Below, in pieces: positions 11,035 to 23,097 of a stretch of DNA of 64,000 nucleotides. Where the stretch lies: NCBI GenBank assembly GCA_026214975.1, contig CM047813.1, forward strand, positions 27,536,797 through 27,600,796, written 5' to 3'. The DNA is from Gentiana macrophylla (Eukaryota; Streptophyta; Magnoliopsida; Gentianales; Gentianaceae). Made by a program: the position numbers and the translations under genes. The notes beneath the pieces are model-generated. The model saw nothing but the letters and a program-made list of their open reading frames with translations. It ran no database searches and was not told the DNA's origin. Numbering within the stretch: the first letter of the stretch is position 1; each line of letters begins with the position of its first letter.

Positions 11035-11763
11035 TTTATTTATCATTCAATACTTGGGTTGCGACAAACTTGACAAGCTCCCCCTTGGTGGAAATGACAA
11101 AAACGTAATACCCTAAAATCATATGCAACAACTCTCACGTAGGGACACTATTATTCCTCTTCATGCACTTATTAAATAATTTTTTTGGTTTTTTTCCCTT
11201 TCAAAAATGGACTTATATTCCACAAAAAAATAAATGTGAAACTCACAAAGCTGGGTTCCTAGATTTAGGGAAAGACAAAAACCTATATGTCAAAAACTTT
11301 CTTTTTTGTCGATTCCTAGTTATCTTCTGAAAGAGAGTCGGTTTCACTTTAGAATCTTTATCAGTAGAATAACTAGTTAGCTTAGCTCTAAGACAGTCTA
11401 GATTCAAATTCTGAAGTTCAATTTGGATGCAATCTATACCCAACGGATTCAATTGCTCTGTAGCCGGCATAGAAAGCATCTCAAAGGAATTTTTTGTAAT
11501 TAAATCAGCAGAAAACTCAATTCCTTCACAAACTAGACACGGTACAACATAAATTTCTTCAACCGTGCTTTCTTCTTGGACATGCTCCTGTCCCATAAGC
11601 TGAGTTTGATTCCCATCTTTAACCATCTGATCCACAACAGGCTATAGCTCGGGGGAAGGAGCTATGTTCATCTCCTCCTGACTCACTTCAGGGCCATAAA
11701 AGCCTTCCATTTTATCTATCGCAATATCGGATTGACTGACTTCAAAAACGGATCCCATACTTG

Positions 11764-12131
11764 CATTTAAAGCTGCTTTTGGATCCTGCAGTTCGCCTAT
11801 TTCCACCTGTACTTGACTGCTCATGGATGCACTTGGCTGCACTTGCACTTTTCTTCCAACATTTCCAGCTTTCTCTTGGTATGATTGGTCTAAAAAAGCT
11901 TCAGATTCATGAGCAGTCCCATTATCAACAACTATACTTCATATACCTGCACTTAAAGCTGCTTTTGGAGCCTGCAGCTCGCCTTGACTGCACCTGGCTT
12001 CACTTGGCTGTATTTTCATTTTTCCTTCAGCATTTGCATCTTGTTTTAGGTCTGATTGGTTTTAAAAAAGCACCAGATTCATGAAAAAACCCGTTTTCAA
12101 CAACCATACTATTTTCAGTCTGATGTGTAAC
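11764..12131 (-). repeat. In-gene tandem duplication, period 184 bp
   Basis: Two copies in the tail of the DUF4283 gene both encode a unit with NG-x2-HES-x-AFL ... QPS ... GELQ-x-PKAAL. The key repeated string is TTAAAGCTGCTTTTGGA (11,766 and 11,950). One copy is in the long 11,848 frame; the other has drifted out of frame, with stops. Confidence 0.75.
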
Positions 12132-12240
12132 AGTGTCCTGCTTAGCTTCCCTTAGCTGCTGCCATTTTGGTCTATATTTAGTATGCGTATTTGGCCTATG
12201 TTTATGAGTAAAAGTGTGTTGTAATTAAGGATATTTAACT

Positions 12241-12951
12241 TAGGGCTGATGAAAATAACCAGTAAACCAATCCAAACCGTAAACCGATCCAAACCAATCC
12301 GAATTAACCAAACCAATAACAAACAAAATGAATTGGTTTGGTTTGGAACCAAACCGAATTGCATTGGGTTGGTTTCAGATATTTTTAATTATACTCAATC
12401 CAATCCAAACCAAACCAATTTTTTTATACATTAATTATATATTATACCCATTACCCAACCGACCCAATATAACCCAATTTTTCTTCTTCAATATAACCCA
12501 TTATAACAATCTTAGACTCTCGGCCCACTTAGCCCAACAGTAGAGTTTAGTTCAGACTTTTGCTCTTTTGATGTAAATATGTAAATCAGTAAATGCATGT
12601 ATGTAAGTATGCAACTATGGAGGATTGATCGTAGCTGAATTATATTGTACTATGTGTTACTTGTTAGTTGTTTTAAGTTTCTTTTTTTTTATCATTTTGG
12701 TTTGTAATTTATTTTAGTCTGAATGTAGCTATTTAGAATTTATGTAAAAGATGTTGGTTTTGTCATATTTTTTTTAAGATTCGGCTTTTTAAACCGAAAT
12801 CAACCCAATTCAAACCGAAACCAAATCGAACCAAACCATTGGGGTTGACTTCGTTTTGGTTTGGTTTGGGAACGAATATGGCGCCCAAAACCGGCCCGAG
12901 TCTTTCAAAACCAATCCAAACCCACCCAAAACCAATCCAAGTTCAGCCCTA
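12241..12951. mobile_element. Non-autonomous hAT transposon
   Basis: The ends TAGGGCTGA and, inverted, TAGGGCTGA enclose 711 bp. The flanks ATTTAACT (12,233-12,240) and ATTAAACT (12,952-12,959) match at 7 of 8 bases, the hAT duplication length. Both subterminal regions are packed with AACC(A)AA/TTGGTTTGG strings in opposite orientation, as expected for transposase-binding subterminal repeats. No transposase ORF. It sits within the DUF4283 gene, right after the zinc knuckle. Confidence 0.85.
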
Positions 12952-13672
12952 ATTAAACTGTACAAAAATGCTCCTGGTGACCTATGTGCCAACAGTATCT
13001 AGAGTATAAGGGTAAAGCTTCTTCAATTTCAATTGCTTGCCAAAAACCATGCCCTGTTTCACTTTGAACCCAAACCCGAGATGGCAACAAGTTCAACAAA
13101 TCAATCTCTACTTGCACCCGTGCAACCGAAGGTCTTGTGAGATGTTCAGTAGCATTATTGATTCGTAAAGGCTTACTAAAGGATGATAGTAGAGAGAAAA
13201 TAAAGCCTTCATTAACCAAATGAATAGGTAACATAGGCAGGGACAACCAAATTGGGACAATGGAGGGTTCCCGATCAATACGAAATTTAGAGGTCCATTT
13301 TAGGATTCGCATTGGGCATTCATTTACATTCCAAATCGACTTAGATTATAAACGTATATAATCCTCAGAAAACTCAAATTGAAGAAGAGTATGTTTTCTA
13401 TCAGTCAAACCTACAAGAACTGTACCTTTGAAGTTTTGGACGAGGAATTTGAGGACTGCATCGAGACTTAGCTTCCCCTGGGAGAATTTTCCGATGAGGG
13501 TATTATCAAAACGTGCTGCCAATGAATCTTCAACTTCTCGAGGAATTGTGATCGCCGGTTCTCTTTTAAAGGTGCCATGGAGAAAAACCGAGAGGGAGGG
13601 AGTGATGCTAGCCAGCTTTCTATTGAGATCGGATTGATGTGGAATCGTCGGAGCTGAGTCCGGAGCAGCCAT

Positions 13673-13950
13673 TGACTGTGAGGGAGGATTTAATCAAAAG
13701 CATATGAGGAATCGGTAGAGCCATGGTTAGAGATTTTGGGGAATCGACAAGGGGTTTTCATCGCAAGGGTTTTGTGTAAATGACTTAGTATTAAATAAAT
13801 TTACTTCATTTAATAGAAATTAATGTTAATTTTGGAAACAAAAGTGGTTTTCTAGTTATTAAGAGAAATTGATTAATATTGGAAGCACAAGTGGTTTCTC
13901 AACTAATGTCTTAATATTTTAGGATGCAACAATATATATGGATAAATGGG
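13673..13950. other. Upstream flank of the DUF4283 pseudogene
   Basis: Non-coding. It contains an imperfect direct repeat (TTTTGGAAACAAAAGTGGTTT and ATTGGAAGCACAAGTGGTTT, about 50 bp apart). No promoter could be assigned. Confidence 0.4.
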
Positions 13951-14340
13951 TGTTGGATGCAAGAGAACGTGCACACACTCATAATTCAGAATATTCAGCT
14001 GAGAGGATTCATATCTGATCAGATTAGATGACTTAAGGAATTCAGCTGAGATCAGCAGACTTGAAAGATTCAACTGAGATCAACGGACGTGAAGGATTCA
14101 GCTGAGATAAGCAGACTTGAAGGATTCAGCAACGTACATTGGAGCTGAATCTAAAAACCGTTTTATTATGTTGTAACTCCTTCTTAATTCTGTTATAACA
14201 GAATATGACTGTTGTAATAAAGTATACCTTATAAATACTTCATGATCAACAACCTTGTAACTTAACTTGATCATTCTACGTATTATTGAGAATTCCGCAT
14301 TTTATTTTGACTTGTATTTTCAATTTCATCAATTTCAACA
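13951..14340 (+). repeat. 5' LTR of copia copy 2
   Basis: Starts TGTTGGATGC and ends AATTTCAACA, mirror-image ends TGTTG/CAACA. It is followed without a gap by a primer site. The TATA box CTTATAAATAC is at 14,228-14,238. The 3' half resembles the LTR of copia-1 (GTTATAACAGAA, CATGATCAAC, AATTCCGCATTTTATTTTGA). Confidence 0.85.
14037..14130 (+). repeat. Minisatellite within the copia-2 LTR
   Basis: Three to four copies of a unit of about 30 bp, GGATTCAGCTGAGATCAGCA followed by GACTTGAA, lie upstream of the TATA box. The first and third copies agree best. It probably sits in the U3 region and may act as a repeated enhancer; the role is inferred. Confidence 0.75.
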
Positions 14341-14352
14341 TGGTATCAAAGC
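14341..14352 (+). other. Primer-binding site of copia copy 2
   Basis: TGGTATCAAAGC follows the LTR end directly: an initiator tRNA-Met site with one change from the usual TGGTATCAGAGC. Confidence 0.85.
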
Positions 14353-14544
14353 GTTTCTTGCTCAGTTTGTGCTAACTCTGAAGAAACTTGAGAGCTTCTA
14401 TCGATATTTCTATTGTTTTCATAGACCTTGAGAGTTTTCTGGGTTTTTTTCTTTGATCTGGAGTTAGAATCCAGTTCTTGATCAATTCTTAATCGTTTTC
14501 TCAGTTTTTCTACAAATTTTGTGTGGATACTATTCTTGTTAGCC

Positions 14545-14589
14545 ATGACAACGAAAAAACAAGAGTTGAGTCCCTCTAGTCCCTTTTAG
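14545..14589 (+). pseudogene. gag stub of copia copy 2
   Basis: The ATG at 14,545 opens MTTKKQELSPSSPF and stops at TAG (14,587-14,589). It is the counterpart of MAAKKQEISPFSPF in copia-1, so the start is well supported. The rest of the element is missing; the sequence switches within a few bases to an unrelated LTR fragment. Confidence 0.8.
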
Positions 14590-14592
14590 CCG

Positions 14593-15600
14593 TGGACAAT
14601 GGGCCTATATCCAAAAAAACTCCAATGATTCAAATGACCGACTAAACTCCTTAATTAGTTGAATCACTTGTTTCATTAATCTCAACGTTGTATCACATAT
14701 AGTCGAGGTTGCACTCTTTCAGAATATAGAACATTTTCACTTACTCATAGTAGTTGTTGCGCTCCCATTAATATAACCATTTCCTACATATAACCTTCCA
14801 CGGATTATTCGTATATCGAGGAAGGTATCGTCCGTATACCTCTCCATAACTTCTTATTCTCGAACTACCGTTGATATACTAGTGAATAATACCATTTGAT
14901 CTTATCAAATGTGTGCAAAATCAATCAGTTCCAAGATCAACACCTGAGGGAACTGTCTATCTACTTCCTCTTACAGAGAAGAAGGGGATTCCATCTTTGT
15001 GACTTACATTCTCAGTTGCGGATCTCCAAGTGATGCTGAGATGGTCGGGATTAAGGAATGCACTACTTGGCCAACCATACTGCTAAGTCAAACTTCACCC
15101 CTGAAAAGGCATGATCCCATAATTACATCAGGATTAAGATTAATCAATAAATGGTCATCTTGTGATTCGATTAGAATATCTCGTTACGGACTTAGTACGA
15201 GATTATCATATCGAATCGGTCCAGTCCTACATAATCCCTGTCATGTATAAGTGCAACCACTATGGTGCCCAACACCGACGACCCGAATCAGACGGTCACA
15301 CTCTAAGTGTGTTGGAGCACTAATGGTGGTTAGACTGTGAGATCCCGAACTCCTGTCAATTATGAGCTTTAGTCAATTCATCATGGACTAAATGTTTTAG
15401 CTAGTTCACCATAAACTCAATCCTCCATACATAACACTTGTGTACTGAGCTTTATGGTTACATAACGTACCCACAAGGTTTTTCTTGAAGTGTCACTTAT
15501 ATCTATGAATAAGAACAAATAATAAATTAGTAAGAAAATATTACTTATATTTAATCAAAAAACAATGCAATATTGTCTTTTAGAACAATACTTCTATCAG
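14593..15600 (-). repeat. Diverged LTR fragment related to the LARD LTRs
   Basis: The order of phrases matches the LTRs at 45,376-47,108 and 52,653-54,382: GGGATTCCAT, GGATTAAGATTAATC, CTCGTTACGG, ATCGGTCCA, ATAAGTGC, CACACTCTAAG, AGTTCACCA, ACTCAATCCTC, GTACTGAG and a TTACTT...AACAAT end. Similarity is partial, so it is an older or sister family. Only the 3' two thirds is present. No coding capacity. Confidence 0.7.
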
Positions 15601-15685
15601 AAAGATGTTCTAGTAGTTTGTGAATTTCCTGAAGTGTAACCTGAGAAGTTATGTAGCAGTTCTCAGTCCAGCTGCGAATTTTTCG

Positions 15686-17407
15686 TGTTGGTCCTTTATA
15701 AGGCTTGTGACAAGTTTAAAGGGTTGGGGGGGGGGGGGTGAATAAACTTGTCCTATAAAACTTTTTGTTTCTTTTAAGTGAACTGATATATTACGGAGTT
15801 AAGATAACTGAGGTGAGAAAATGTCTAACTGCCTTTTTCACATCTAAGCTAAATGCAGCGGAATTAATTAATTAGCCTTAGTTATGTTGTTCTTGTTAAA
15901 ATATACTGAACCGAGTTTTGGTGAAACTCAGTTTTGTGCTAAGTGTGAGTTCAATCAGTCTGTATGCAAGAGTTCGATTGCTGGATAGATAAAAACTGTA
16001 AAGTAAATAAACTGAAAGTAAATGCAGAAATAAAAACACAGTTTTATAGTGGTTCTAGGTGGTGTAATCCTGTCAGTCCACTCTTCCCATGTGATGTAGG
16101 AGGAAAAATTTCCACTAGTCTTCTTGAGGTTACAACGGTTACAAAAAGTCCTAGCTGATTGTCTCGGACTAATCCCTATAACTTCACAATCTAAACACGT
16201 GGGAAACAGGTGAAATTGCTGCTCTCCAAATGCTTCACTTGTCCTTGAAGGATGTGAATTTCCTCTTCACCAGCTCCACAATGAACACAATCTTCCTGAC
16301 TGCAAACAACAGTCCTTGACAAGCTAGACCGGATGCTTCACAGTCCAAACCTTTGATAAAATCAAAGTTGGGTTTGAATCAAGTAAGTGACTCAGACTTG
16401 TTGAATCTTCAAGTGTTGGTTTCTTGAATGCTGGAACACTTTGAAGATTTTTCTGGATTGTAACTTGTAAGCTCAACATGATAGCGATTTCTCAGATACA
16501 TGACTTAGTCTCAAAACGTAATAGCAATATGTGTGCAAAAGGTGTTTGATCCTTGATGCCAAGTCCTCTATTTATAGGGTGAAATCCAACGTTTAAATTT
16601 TGAATTCTTCTAACGTACTTCTTGGATTCCATAGAATATTTTATCAGAATGTCAGACTTCGTCAATGACCGCCCTAACTTGTCAGACCATCAACCAATCA
16701 TATGAATTGATCTTCAAAGTTCTAATCTTCCTTATTAACTGATTGCCTGGCTTGTTATAGTCAAAACTGAGTATACTGAGTTAATAGTTTTTAACTATTA
16801 AGGAGCATTAACTCAGTTTTTACTCTCCTTCGAAAACTGAGTACTCCTAGTTCTTTATCTGATCTTTTCTTTGTGAGATCGGAGTACACCATTAAAAATT
16901 CAGTGACTAAGTTTACACTATCCTTATGTAACTTATATCTTTATTACAAGATCTATAAAGTCAGTTTAGGCCATCATAGACTTACCTAAATTCTAACCTT
17001 ACAGTCTCGGATATTAGTCTTCGTAAACTGAGTTTGAATCCGAAGTTATTCAGTCTTCCAAACCGAGTCTGATTCCTCAGTCTTCTTTACAGAGTTTGTT
17101 CCCACAGCCTTCTTTACTGAGTTTGTTCCCTCAGCCTCCAGTCTTGTAAATGACCAACCGATTTTGATCCCTCAGTGTATCATTTTTGGGTATCAGTTCA
17201 TAGACTCTACTAAGCTAGTCTATTACAATGTTTGTCTGATATAGCCTATACAATAATCAGACTCTAGTAAATCGTATACATCAATTCTAGACATCTTTTA
17301 GCTTTTCACTATAACAACTAGTTTCAGCACTGCATCAACGGGGTTTAAACAAACAAACAAATAAATCAGTGATGAATCATCATCAAAATCCAATTTTATT
17401 TCTAACA
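15686..17407 (-). repeat. 3' LTR of the SIRE-type element
   Basis: A 1,722-bp unit: in plus orientation it runs TGTTGGTCC...TTTCTAACA. It aligns with 30,276-30,937 from its start to CTTTGATAAAAT. The minus-strand TATA box CCTATAAATAG is at 16,577-16,567. A 13-base G run (15,726-15,738) is shorter in the other copy. The flank TTTCG (15,681-15,685) would be the target duplication; its partner is not in view. Confidence 0.88.
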
Positions 17408-17430
17408 ATTCCCCTTTTTGATGATGCCAA
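17408..17430 (-). other. Polypurine tract of the SIRE-type element
   Basis: The minus strand reads CATCATCAAAAAGGGGGAAT directly before the LTR start TGTTAGAAAT. A+G-rich tracts here prime plus-strand DNA synthesis. The form matches SIRE elements. Confidence 0.85.
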
Positions 17431-17610
17431 AACACTCCTTAAAATAAAAGCTTAAATATAAACAAACACAAATAACAAAAACTCATAAGTTTTATTTTTC
17501 ATTATAATTTCCAAAAACTGTCTTTAGCTCAATTGCTTACAAGTTGTGAACTTACTAAACTTACTAACATTCTTCTTAGCCAACTGAATTCTAAATTTCA
17601 GCTTGTTTTT

Positions 17611-20071
17611 CTAATCAAAGAGATTGTATTCTTTGATCTTCTTTGAGTCTTCTTGTGAGAACAACCAGTTGTAATCAACTTGACTAAACTTCTTCCATCT
17701 TGTCCATTCTACCAATTTTGATAGATGATGGTTATCTCTGTAATAAAGTTCAAATTCTTCAATATCAGCTACCATCTGTTTCTTTAGGTCTTTGATGGCA
17801 AGATGTCTCTCTTGAGCTCTTTTAGACTTCTTGTACTCCTTCATCATGAGATCATAAAATTTGCTTGTCAATAAATAGTTAACTGACTCTTCATAGCTAT
17901 TATATTTGTATCTTAACTTGATAGGATTGTAGTCAGTTTTGAACTCATGCCATAGCTCATCTGTAAGAGCTAATCTTCCTTTATCAGGCTTGATAAACTA
18001 GTCAAAAATTTCATCCAACGTGATTTCGGTCCTTTGAATGATTATGGACTCACTAGGTTTCTGCTTCAGCTTTTCGATTTCAGTTCTCAGCTTTTCCTTA
18101 TCTTCTTCTTCCCCCATTTTTGGCATCATTGAGTTGTATTACTAACTTATGTGTGAGTTTCTGTTGGTCCGCAATGCCAATTTGAGAAGTATACAATTCC
18201 TTGAGTTGTGTTTCAAGACCAAAAGTCTCTGATTGAGATGCCATTCTGCTTGAGCTTAAATATCTCTATCTTCTGTTGTGGCAATCTCCAGCTTTTGCTT
18301 TGAATGCAATATTTCTAATGCTGGATTTGTTGAGACTTGAGAGATCTTGATTAAGTGTTTGTTCACTGCCTCATTAGTTTTCTATCTATAGTCCAAGTAG
18401 GTTTTCATGGTTTTAAAAAGTTCACCATAATCCTCCTTACGACTAAGTAAAACTTCCATTGACTTATGAATCTTCTTCATGTATTGTCCAGTCATGAACT
18501 CAATGTGGTCATCAGCTTCCAAAAATGTAGTCTGAGTTATAGGATTTAAAATCATTAAAAGCTCTGTTGTCATCAGTCTTCATGTGATTGTTAGCTGTCT
18601 GTGTCTCAGTTGTCAATTCCTCAGTTTGTTGAACTGGTTTTCCTTTGTCAGGTTTCTTTTCTGGTTGACTGTCTGAAACAGAAACAATTGTGTTTCCAGT
18701 TTTCTCAGTTGTAGTCTTTGACAACTTGATTATCTGAGTCAGTTTTAGGTTGTCATCATCATCATCTTTATCATCTTTCTTCGTTTTCGGTATCTCATTG
18801 GGTTCTGGTGATGCTACTGACTTCTTCTGGTTTGCCTTTTCTTGTATATTTTTGTAACAATTGGTTAGAAATTCATCCAAGGGAATTAATTCATACACGC
18901 TCTGAACTCCAAACTGGTCAAGAACCCATTTTTCTTCATTTATCAGCTCTTCCTTGAGTGGTTCATGATTGCTGATTGTGTTGAGCTTTATCTTAACATA
19001 GAATCCTTTCAATCGCAATGGAAAACTCATCATCTGGCTGTTAATCGTCTCTTGCAGTTTCCATCGGCACAATGTCAACAATCTCAGTTTGAGTTTCTGC
19101 TATTTTCTCAGTTCCTAGTACTGATTTTCCAGTTGCATCTGTCTTCAGTTCTGGTTCCCCCTTAGTTGATGCTTTTTTTGGGGAATTTGAGAATAACTTC
19201 CTTCTATCTGTCTTTTTGCTTCTGAAACAACTTTCCTCTTAGTTCCTTTTTGAGCTATCTGTTTAGATGTCCTATTTTATTTCTTTGAAAATACTTCAGG
19301 GAGCTTTGGGCATGTGTTGGCTGCAATTTTCTCAATTTTTCCCACTTTAGCTTCTTGTACACTCTTGAGTACTTCCAAATAGTGTTGGATGAAAAATCTG
19401 AATGACTTCTTCAAATGAAGTCTCCCTTCCTTTTTAGTACCTACAGCTTTTTCTCTGCTGATTCTTGTAACTTCCTCCTGATATAACTTCTTTATCTGGT
19501 TGAAGACATAACCCGCCCAGTTGAATTCGAGCCGATCCCAAATAATGTTCATTAGGTTTGCCTTATCAAGTGATAAACTGTCTAAGCCTTGATAGTTTCC
19601 AATTATGCTTTTTGATAACCATCTGCTCAGTAAACCAAACTCAGGCCTTAGAGTTTTTCTATCTGAATGAAGTTGAGCAGGTTTCTCTGTGGATGAGATC
19701 TTCAATTGAAATGCTTCCCAATTCAGAGGTGGATTGGGCAAGTCTATTGATCTCTCACTTGGCTTTGTGAAGTTCAGCAGTCTTCTGATAACTTCTGTGT
19801 TGATGCTAACCTTTTTACCATATATTGTCGTTGTATGAAAATATTTTTCCATCTTCATGTTTTCCCAAAATTGAAGTATGGGTTCAAAGTCCAATTCTTT
19901 CTCAAATTTTATGTCGAGTAAGCCTTCTAATCCTTGTATGTTCCAGATTTTCTCCCAAATTTGGCTTGAGAGAAGGGTTCCACTACATTCCTTCTCAAAG
20001 TCTTCAAGTGTAAAAGAGAATCCTCTGTCAATTAAACGTGTTTCTCTTGATGGTAGTTTCTGAGTTGCCAT
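17611..20071 (-). pseudogene. Env-position ORF of the SIRE-type element (plant transposon-protein family)
   Basis: The ATG at 20,071 opens an unbroken 264-codon frame to 19,277. Further pieces follow at 19,081-18,512 (189 aa, acidic, Lys/Asp-rich) and 17,871-17,611. Residues 66-101 (LQFWENMKMEKYF, then YGKKVSINTEVIRRLLNF) and the later NWAGYVFNQIKK fit the pattern of the plant transposon-protein domain (REFY..., V-x-G-x-x-V-x-F/I, I-x-x-L) also seen at 34,841, 44,643 and 55,660. No signal peptide or clear membrane segment is visible, so an envelope role is doubtful. The function is unknown. Confidence 0.65.
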
Positions 20072-20554
20072 TTTTCTTTGAATGAATTCTTGAGAAAAAC
20101 TGCTTCAGAGGAGAATATGAGATGATTTCCTCTTCTTGAGTACATCCACGATCTTATAAAGATTTTGTGCAAACCGTATAAACTTCTCTTCTGATTATTT
20201 GTGTATCCAATGCATGTACTATTTGTCCTTATGCGAATACACACGTAACAGATTTTCTGACAATTACGGCGGTAATTAAATGTGATGTAACTTTAGTGGT
20301 ACACATACGTTTAACCTTTTGACTGTCTTTGACCTTCAATAATGTGAAAACTGATTCTTAGTTTCTAGTCAGTTTGAGCAATTGTCAGTTCTTCAAACTT
20401 CAGTTCTCTGGGATGTCAGTTTTATGAGATCGTTGATACCAATGACTGATCTGTCAAACGAGCTCACCCATCATGGCAAAGACCAATCCTCTTATTGGAT
20501 CTCAGTTGTCTAACTGACATTGATTATTCCCAGTTTAGTTCTTAGTTTTGAGAA

Positions 20555-22050
20555 TCATTCCTCAATTAACGGTTTTGTGAAGATATCTGCTAATTGATCT
20601 TCAGTTGGTATGTAGAGTACTAGGACATTCATCTTATCTACGTGATCTCTTATGAGGTGATATCTCACATCTATGTGCTTTGTCCTTGAGTGTAAAGCCG
20701 GATTTTCAGTTATAGCTATTACACTTATATTGTCCACACATTATGGGAATTTCGCTTTCTTCAATCCTATAATCTCTGAGCTGTTGTCTAAGACACAAAA
20801 CTTGAGCACAACAACTTCCAGCTTCTATGTACTCAGCTTCAGCTGTCGAGTTTGAGATTGAGTTTTGCTTTTTGCTAAACCATGACACTAGTCTATTTCA
20901 AAGTAACTAACAAGTGGCTGAAGTGCTCATTCTGTCTATTTTGCATCCAGCATAGTCAGAATCTGAATATGAAATCAATTTGAATTCTCCATCTTTTGAA
21001 TACCATATTCCAACTTCACTGGTTCATTTTAGATATTTCAAAATTCTTTTATCAGCTGCAATGTGACTTTCCTTAGGCCTGGTTTGGAACCTAGCACATA
21101 CTCCAACCGCAAATGATATGTCAGGTCTGCTTGATGTTAAGTAAAGTAACCTTCCAATCATTCTTCTGTAAAGTGTTTGATCCACATATTTTCCTTCTTT
21201 ATCTTCATCTAGTCTTACTTCTATTCTCGTGGGGGTGCCCATTCCAGAACTGTTTTTCATCCCAAACTTCTTCAACAATTCTCTTGTGTACTTGGTTTGG
21301 TGTATGGAAATTCCATCTTCCATTTGTTTAACTTGCAGTCCAAGAAAGTAATTTAGCTCTCCCATCATACTCATTTAAAATTTGCTTTTCATTAAGTTGG
21401 CAAAATTCTCACACAATTCTTCATTTTCTGATCCGATGATAATATCATCAATATAGATTTGTACTAGTAAGGTTTTGTCTCCATCTTTGATTCTGAAAAG
21501 AGTTTTTTCAATGATTTCTTTTTTAAAACCATTGTCTACCAAGAACTGAGACAAAGTCTCTTACCAGGCTCTTGGTGCCTGCTTTAGTCCGTACAAGGCT
21601 TTCTTCAATCTGTAAACTTTGTCTTCCTGATTCTTAACTTTGAATCCTGGAGGGTTGTTGAACATAAACTTCTTCTTCCAGTAGTCCATTTAGAAAAGCA
21701 CAATTAACATCTATTTGATAAACTTTGAATTTCTTGTAAGTTGCATAGGCAAGAAAAAGTCTGATTGCCTCTAACCTTGCTACAGGGGCATAAGTTTCAT
21801 CAAAATCTATTCATTCAGCTTGAGAATATCTTTTGGCAACTGATCTTGATTTATTTTTAACAATGACTCCTATTCATCAAGTTTGTTCTTGTACACCCAA
21901 TTTGTTCCAATGATGTATGCATGTTCAGGTCTGTCAACTAATTCTCTAACCCGATTCCTTTCAAACTCATTTAGCTCTTATTGCGTGGCAATTATCCAAT
22001 CTGGATCTTTAATTGCTTCTTCAATAACTTTTGGTTCTAGTTAAGATAGC
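20555..22050 (-). pseudogene. SIRE-type reverse transcriptase and RNase H
   Basis: Reading down: degraded RT fingers; [19 protein letters not shown] near 21,720-21,660; the palm motif YIDD at 21,455-21,444; MGELNYFLGLQVKQ and SSRPDISFAVGVCARFQ (21,374-21,024); then RNase H pieces SISNSTAEAEYIEAGSCCAQ (20,888-20,706) and RTKHIDVRYHLIRDHV with DQLADIFTKPL (20,737-20,555). The RT catalytic DD and the RNase H TAEAEY acid are still encoded, but stops and frameshifts separate them. Confidence 0.9.
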
Positions 22051-22568
22051 AATCAAGTAAACATAGCTTCCAGCCGACTTCTTGTTTGAACTTCATGCTG
22101 AATGTCTCCAATTACTTGTTCAGCAGGATGATCTTTCATCCATCTCAGTTCATCATGTTGTACACCTTGATTCACTTGAACTGATTCTGTTTGGTCATCT
22201 TGATTTGCTGGATTTTCAACTTTAGCTTCGGCATGTTGATCATTTGTATGTTCAACTACTGGTTGATTTAAAGGGTCTAAGTTGATATCAAACGGTCCAA
22301 CTTCTGATAAGCTTTCATTCAGTCTTATCTGACCAAGATTCTTCTCTATTTCCACAAAAACTTGTGTAGATTTCTTTAATTGTGTGACTGGTTCTGGAAC
22401 ATCTTCAACATCCTCTCCAGAGAACTTAGGTTCATAAAGAACAACATGAATTGATACTTCATGATTGAGTGTCCTCTTATTCAAAACTCTGAATGCTTTG
22501 CTGACACTGGAATATCCTAGAAATATTCCTTCATCAGCTTTTGGTTGAAAGGTCTTTAGTTGATCTAA

Positions 22569-23078
22569 TGTGATCCCGGGCAAGATTAATGGTGGTTTTC
22601 AAGGGGAAAAAAGAAGAAAAATAAATAGAGTGAAAGAAGCAGGTATTTTATCCCACATTGCAAATTTGACAGATTTCCTTAGAATTTTATTATTATTTAT
22701 CTCTTTTATTTTTATTTCTATTAAATAACTTTGTCCCACATCCCTTTGGGATTAGTTTATTTCTTTTATTATAGCCTATAAAAGGGCATCATATGTAACT
22801 TTTACAGATAGTTAAAAATTTGAGTGAAATATATTTATTTGAGTTCTTTTTGAACTTGTGAGTATTCTGAGTAGAATATTCAAACCTGAACTTATCAAAA
22901 GGTTGTGAGCATACCCTGTGGCGTTCACAAACCGAGGTTCTTAGATACAAGGATATCTAGGGGTCGAGGTCCTAATCCAAGGTTCTTAGATACACAGATA
23001 TCTAGGGGTCGCGGAGCTCGCTTTCATTGTTCCTACAATCGATTTTTGGGCAAATCCGAATTGAGCCTCCTCGGTTCA
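22569..23078 (+). repeat. LTR 1 of the small gypsy element
   Basis: Starts TGTGATCCCGGGCAAG and ends about CCTCGGTTCA, 6 bp before the primer site. TATA box TATAAAAG at 22,777. It contains a direct repeat, GGTTCTTAGATACA(A/C) followed by (A/C)GGATATCTAGGGGTCG, at 22,940 and 22,982. Confidence 0.85.
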
Positions 23079-23084
23079 CTTAAG

Positions 23085-23097
23085 TTGGTATCAGAGC
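23085..23097 (+). other. Primer-binding site of the small gypsy element
   Basis: TTGGTATCAGAGC, complementary to initiator tRNA-Met, 6 bp after the LTR end. This fixes the orientation as plus. Confidence 0.85.

Larger units (their letters stand above)
7401..11065 (+). mobile_element. Probable gypsy-type solo LTR, split by a MULE
   Basis: Both outer edges are flanked by AAACT (7,396-7,400 and 11,066-11,070) if the inserted MULE and one copy of its target duplication are removed. The remaining roughly 1 kb starts ATAATACCCGAAATT, close to the TGTAATACCC start of many plant Tekay/Del-type LTRs. It has a C-run (7,506-7,521) and a TATA box (TATAAAAG, 7,531). It contains no ORF. The ends are not canonical TG...CA, so the 5-bp match may be chance. 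Confidence 0.4.
11243..13672 (-). pseudogene. DUF4283 / zinc-knuckle protein (LINE ORF1-like), decayed
   Basis: From the ATG at 13,672, the first frame (to 13,346) is an N-terminal DUF4283 domain: SLAARFDNTLIGKFSQGKLS and FKGTVLVGLTDRKHTLLQF. A shifted frame (13,312-12,953) continues with WTSKFRIDREPSIVPIWLSL, PMLPIHL, GKPL-like SKPLRI and RPSVARVQVEIDLL, the DUF4283-zf-CCHC_4 core. The knuckle reads S-x2-C-x4-H-x4-C: the first cysteine is serine. A hAT element then interrupts it. The tail resumes at 11,848 and runs to 11,243 with a single in-frame TAG at 11,642. Such proteins are usually LINE ORF1 or domesticated copies; no RT ORF2 follows on this strand. Confidence 0.8.

Noticed and set aside
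17611..20071. SIRE extra ORF as a true viral envelope gene
   Set aside because: No signal peptide, fusion peptide or transmembrane segment could be seen; it fits the plant transposon-protein pattern better.
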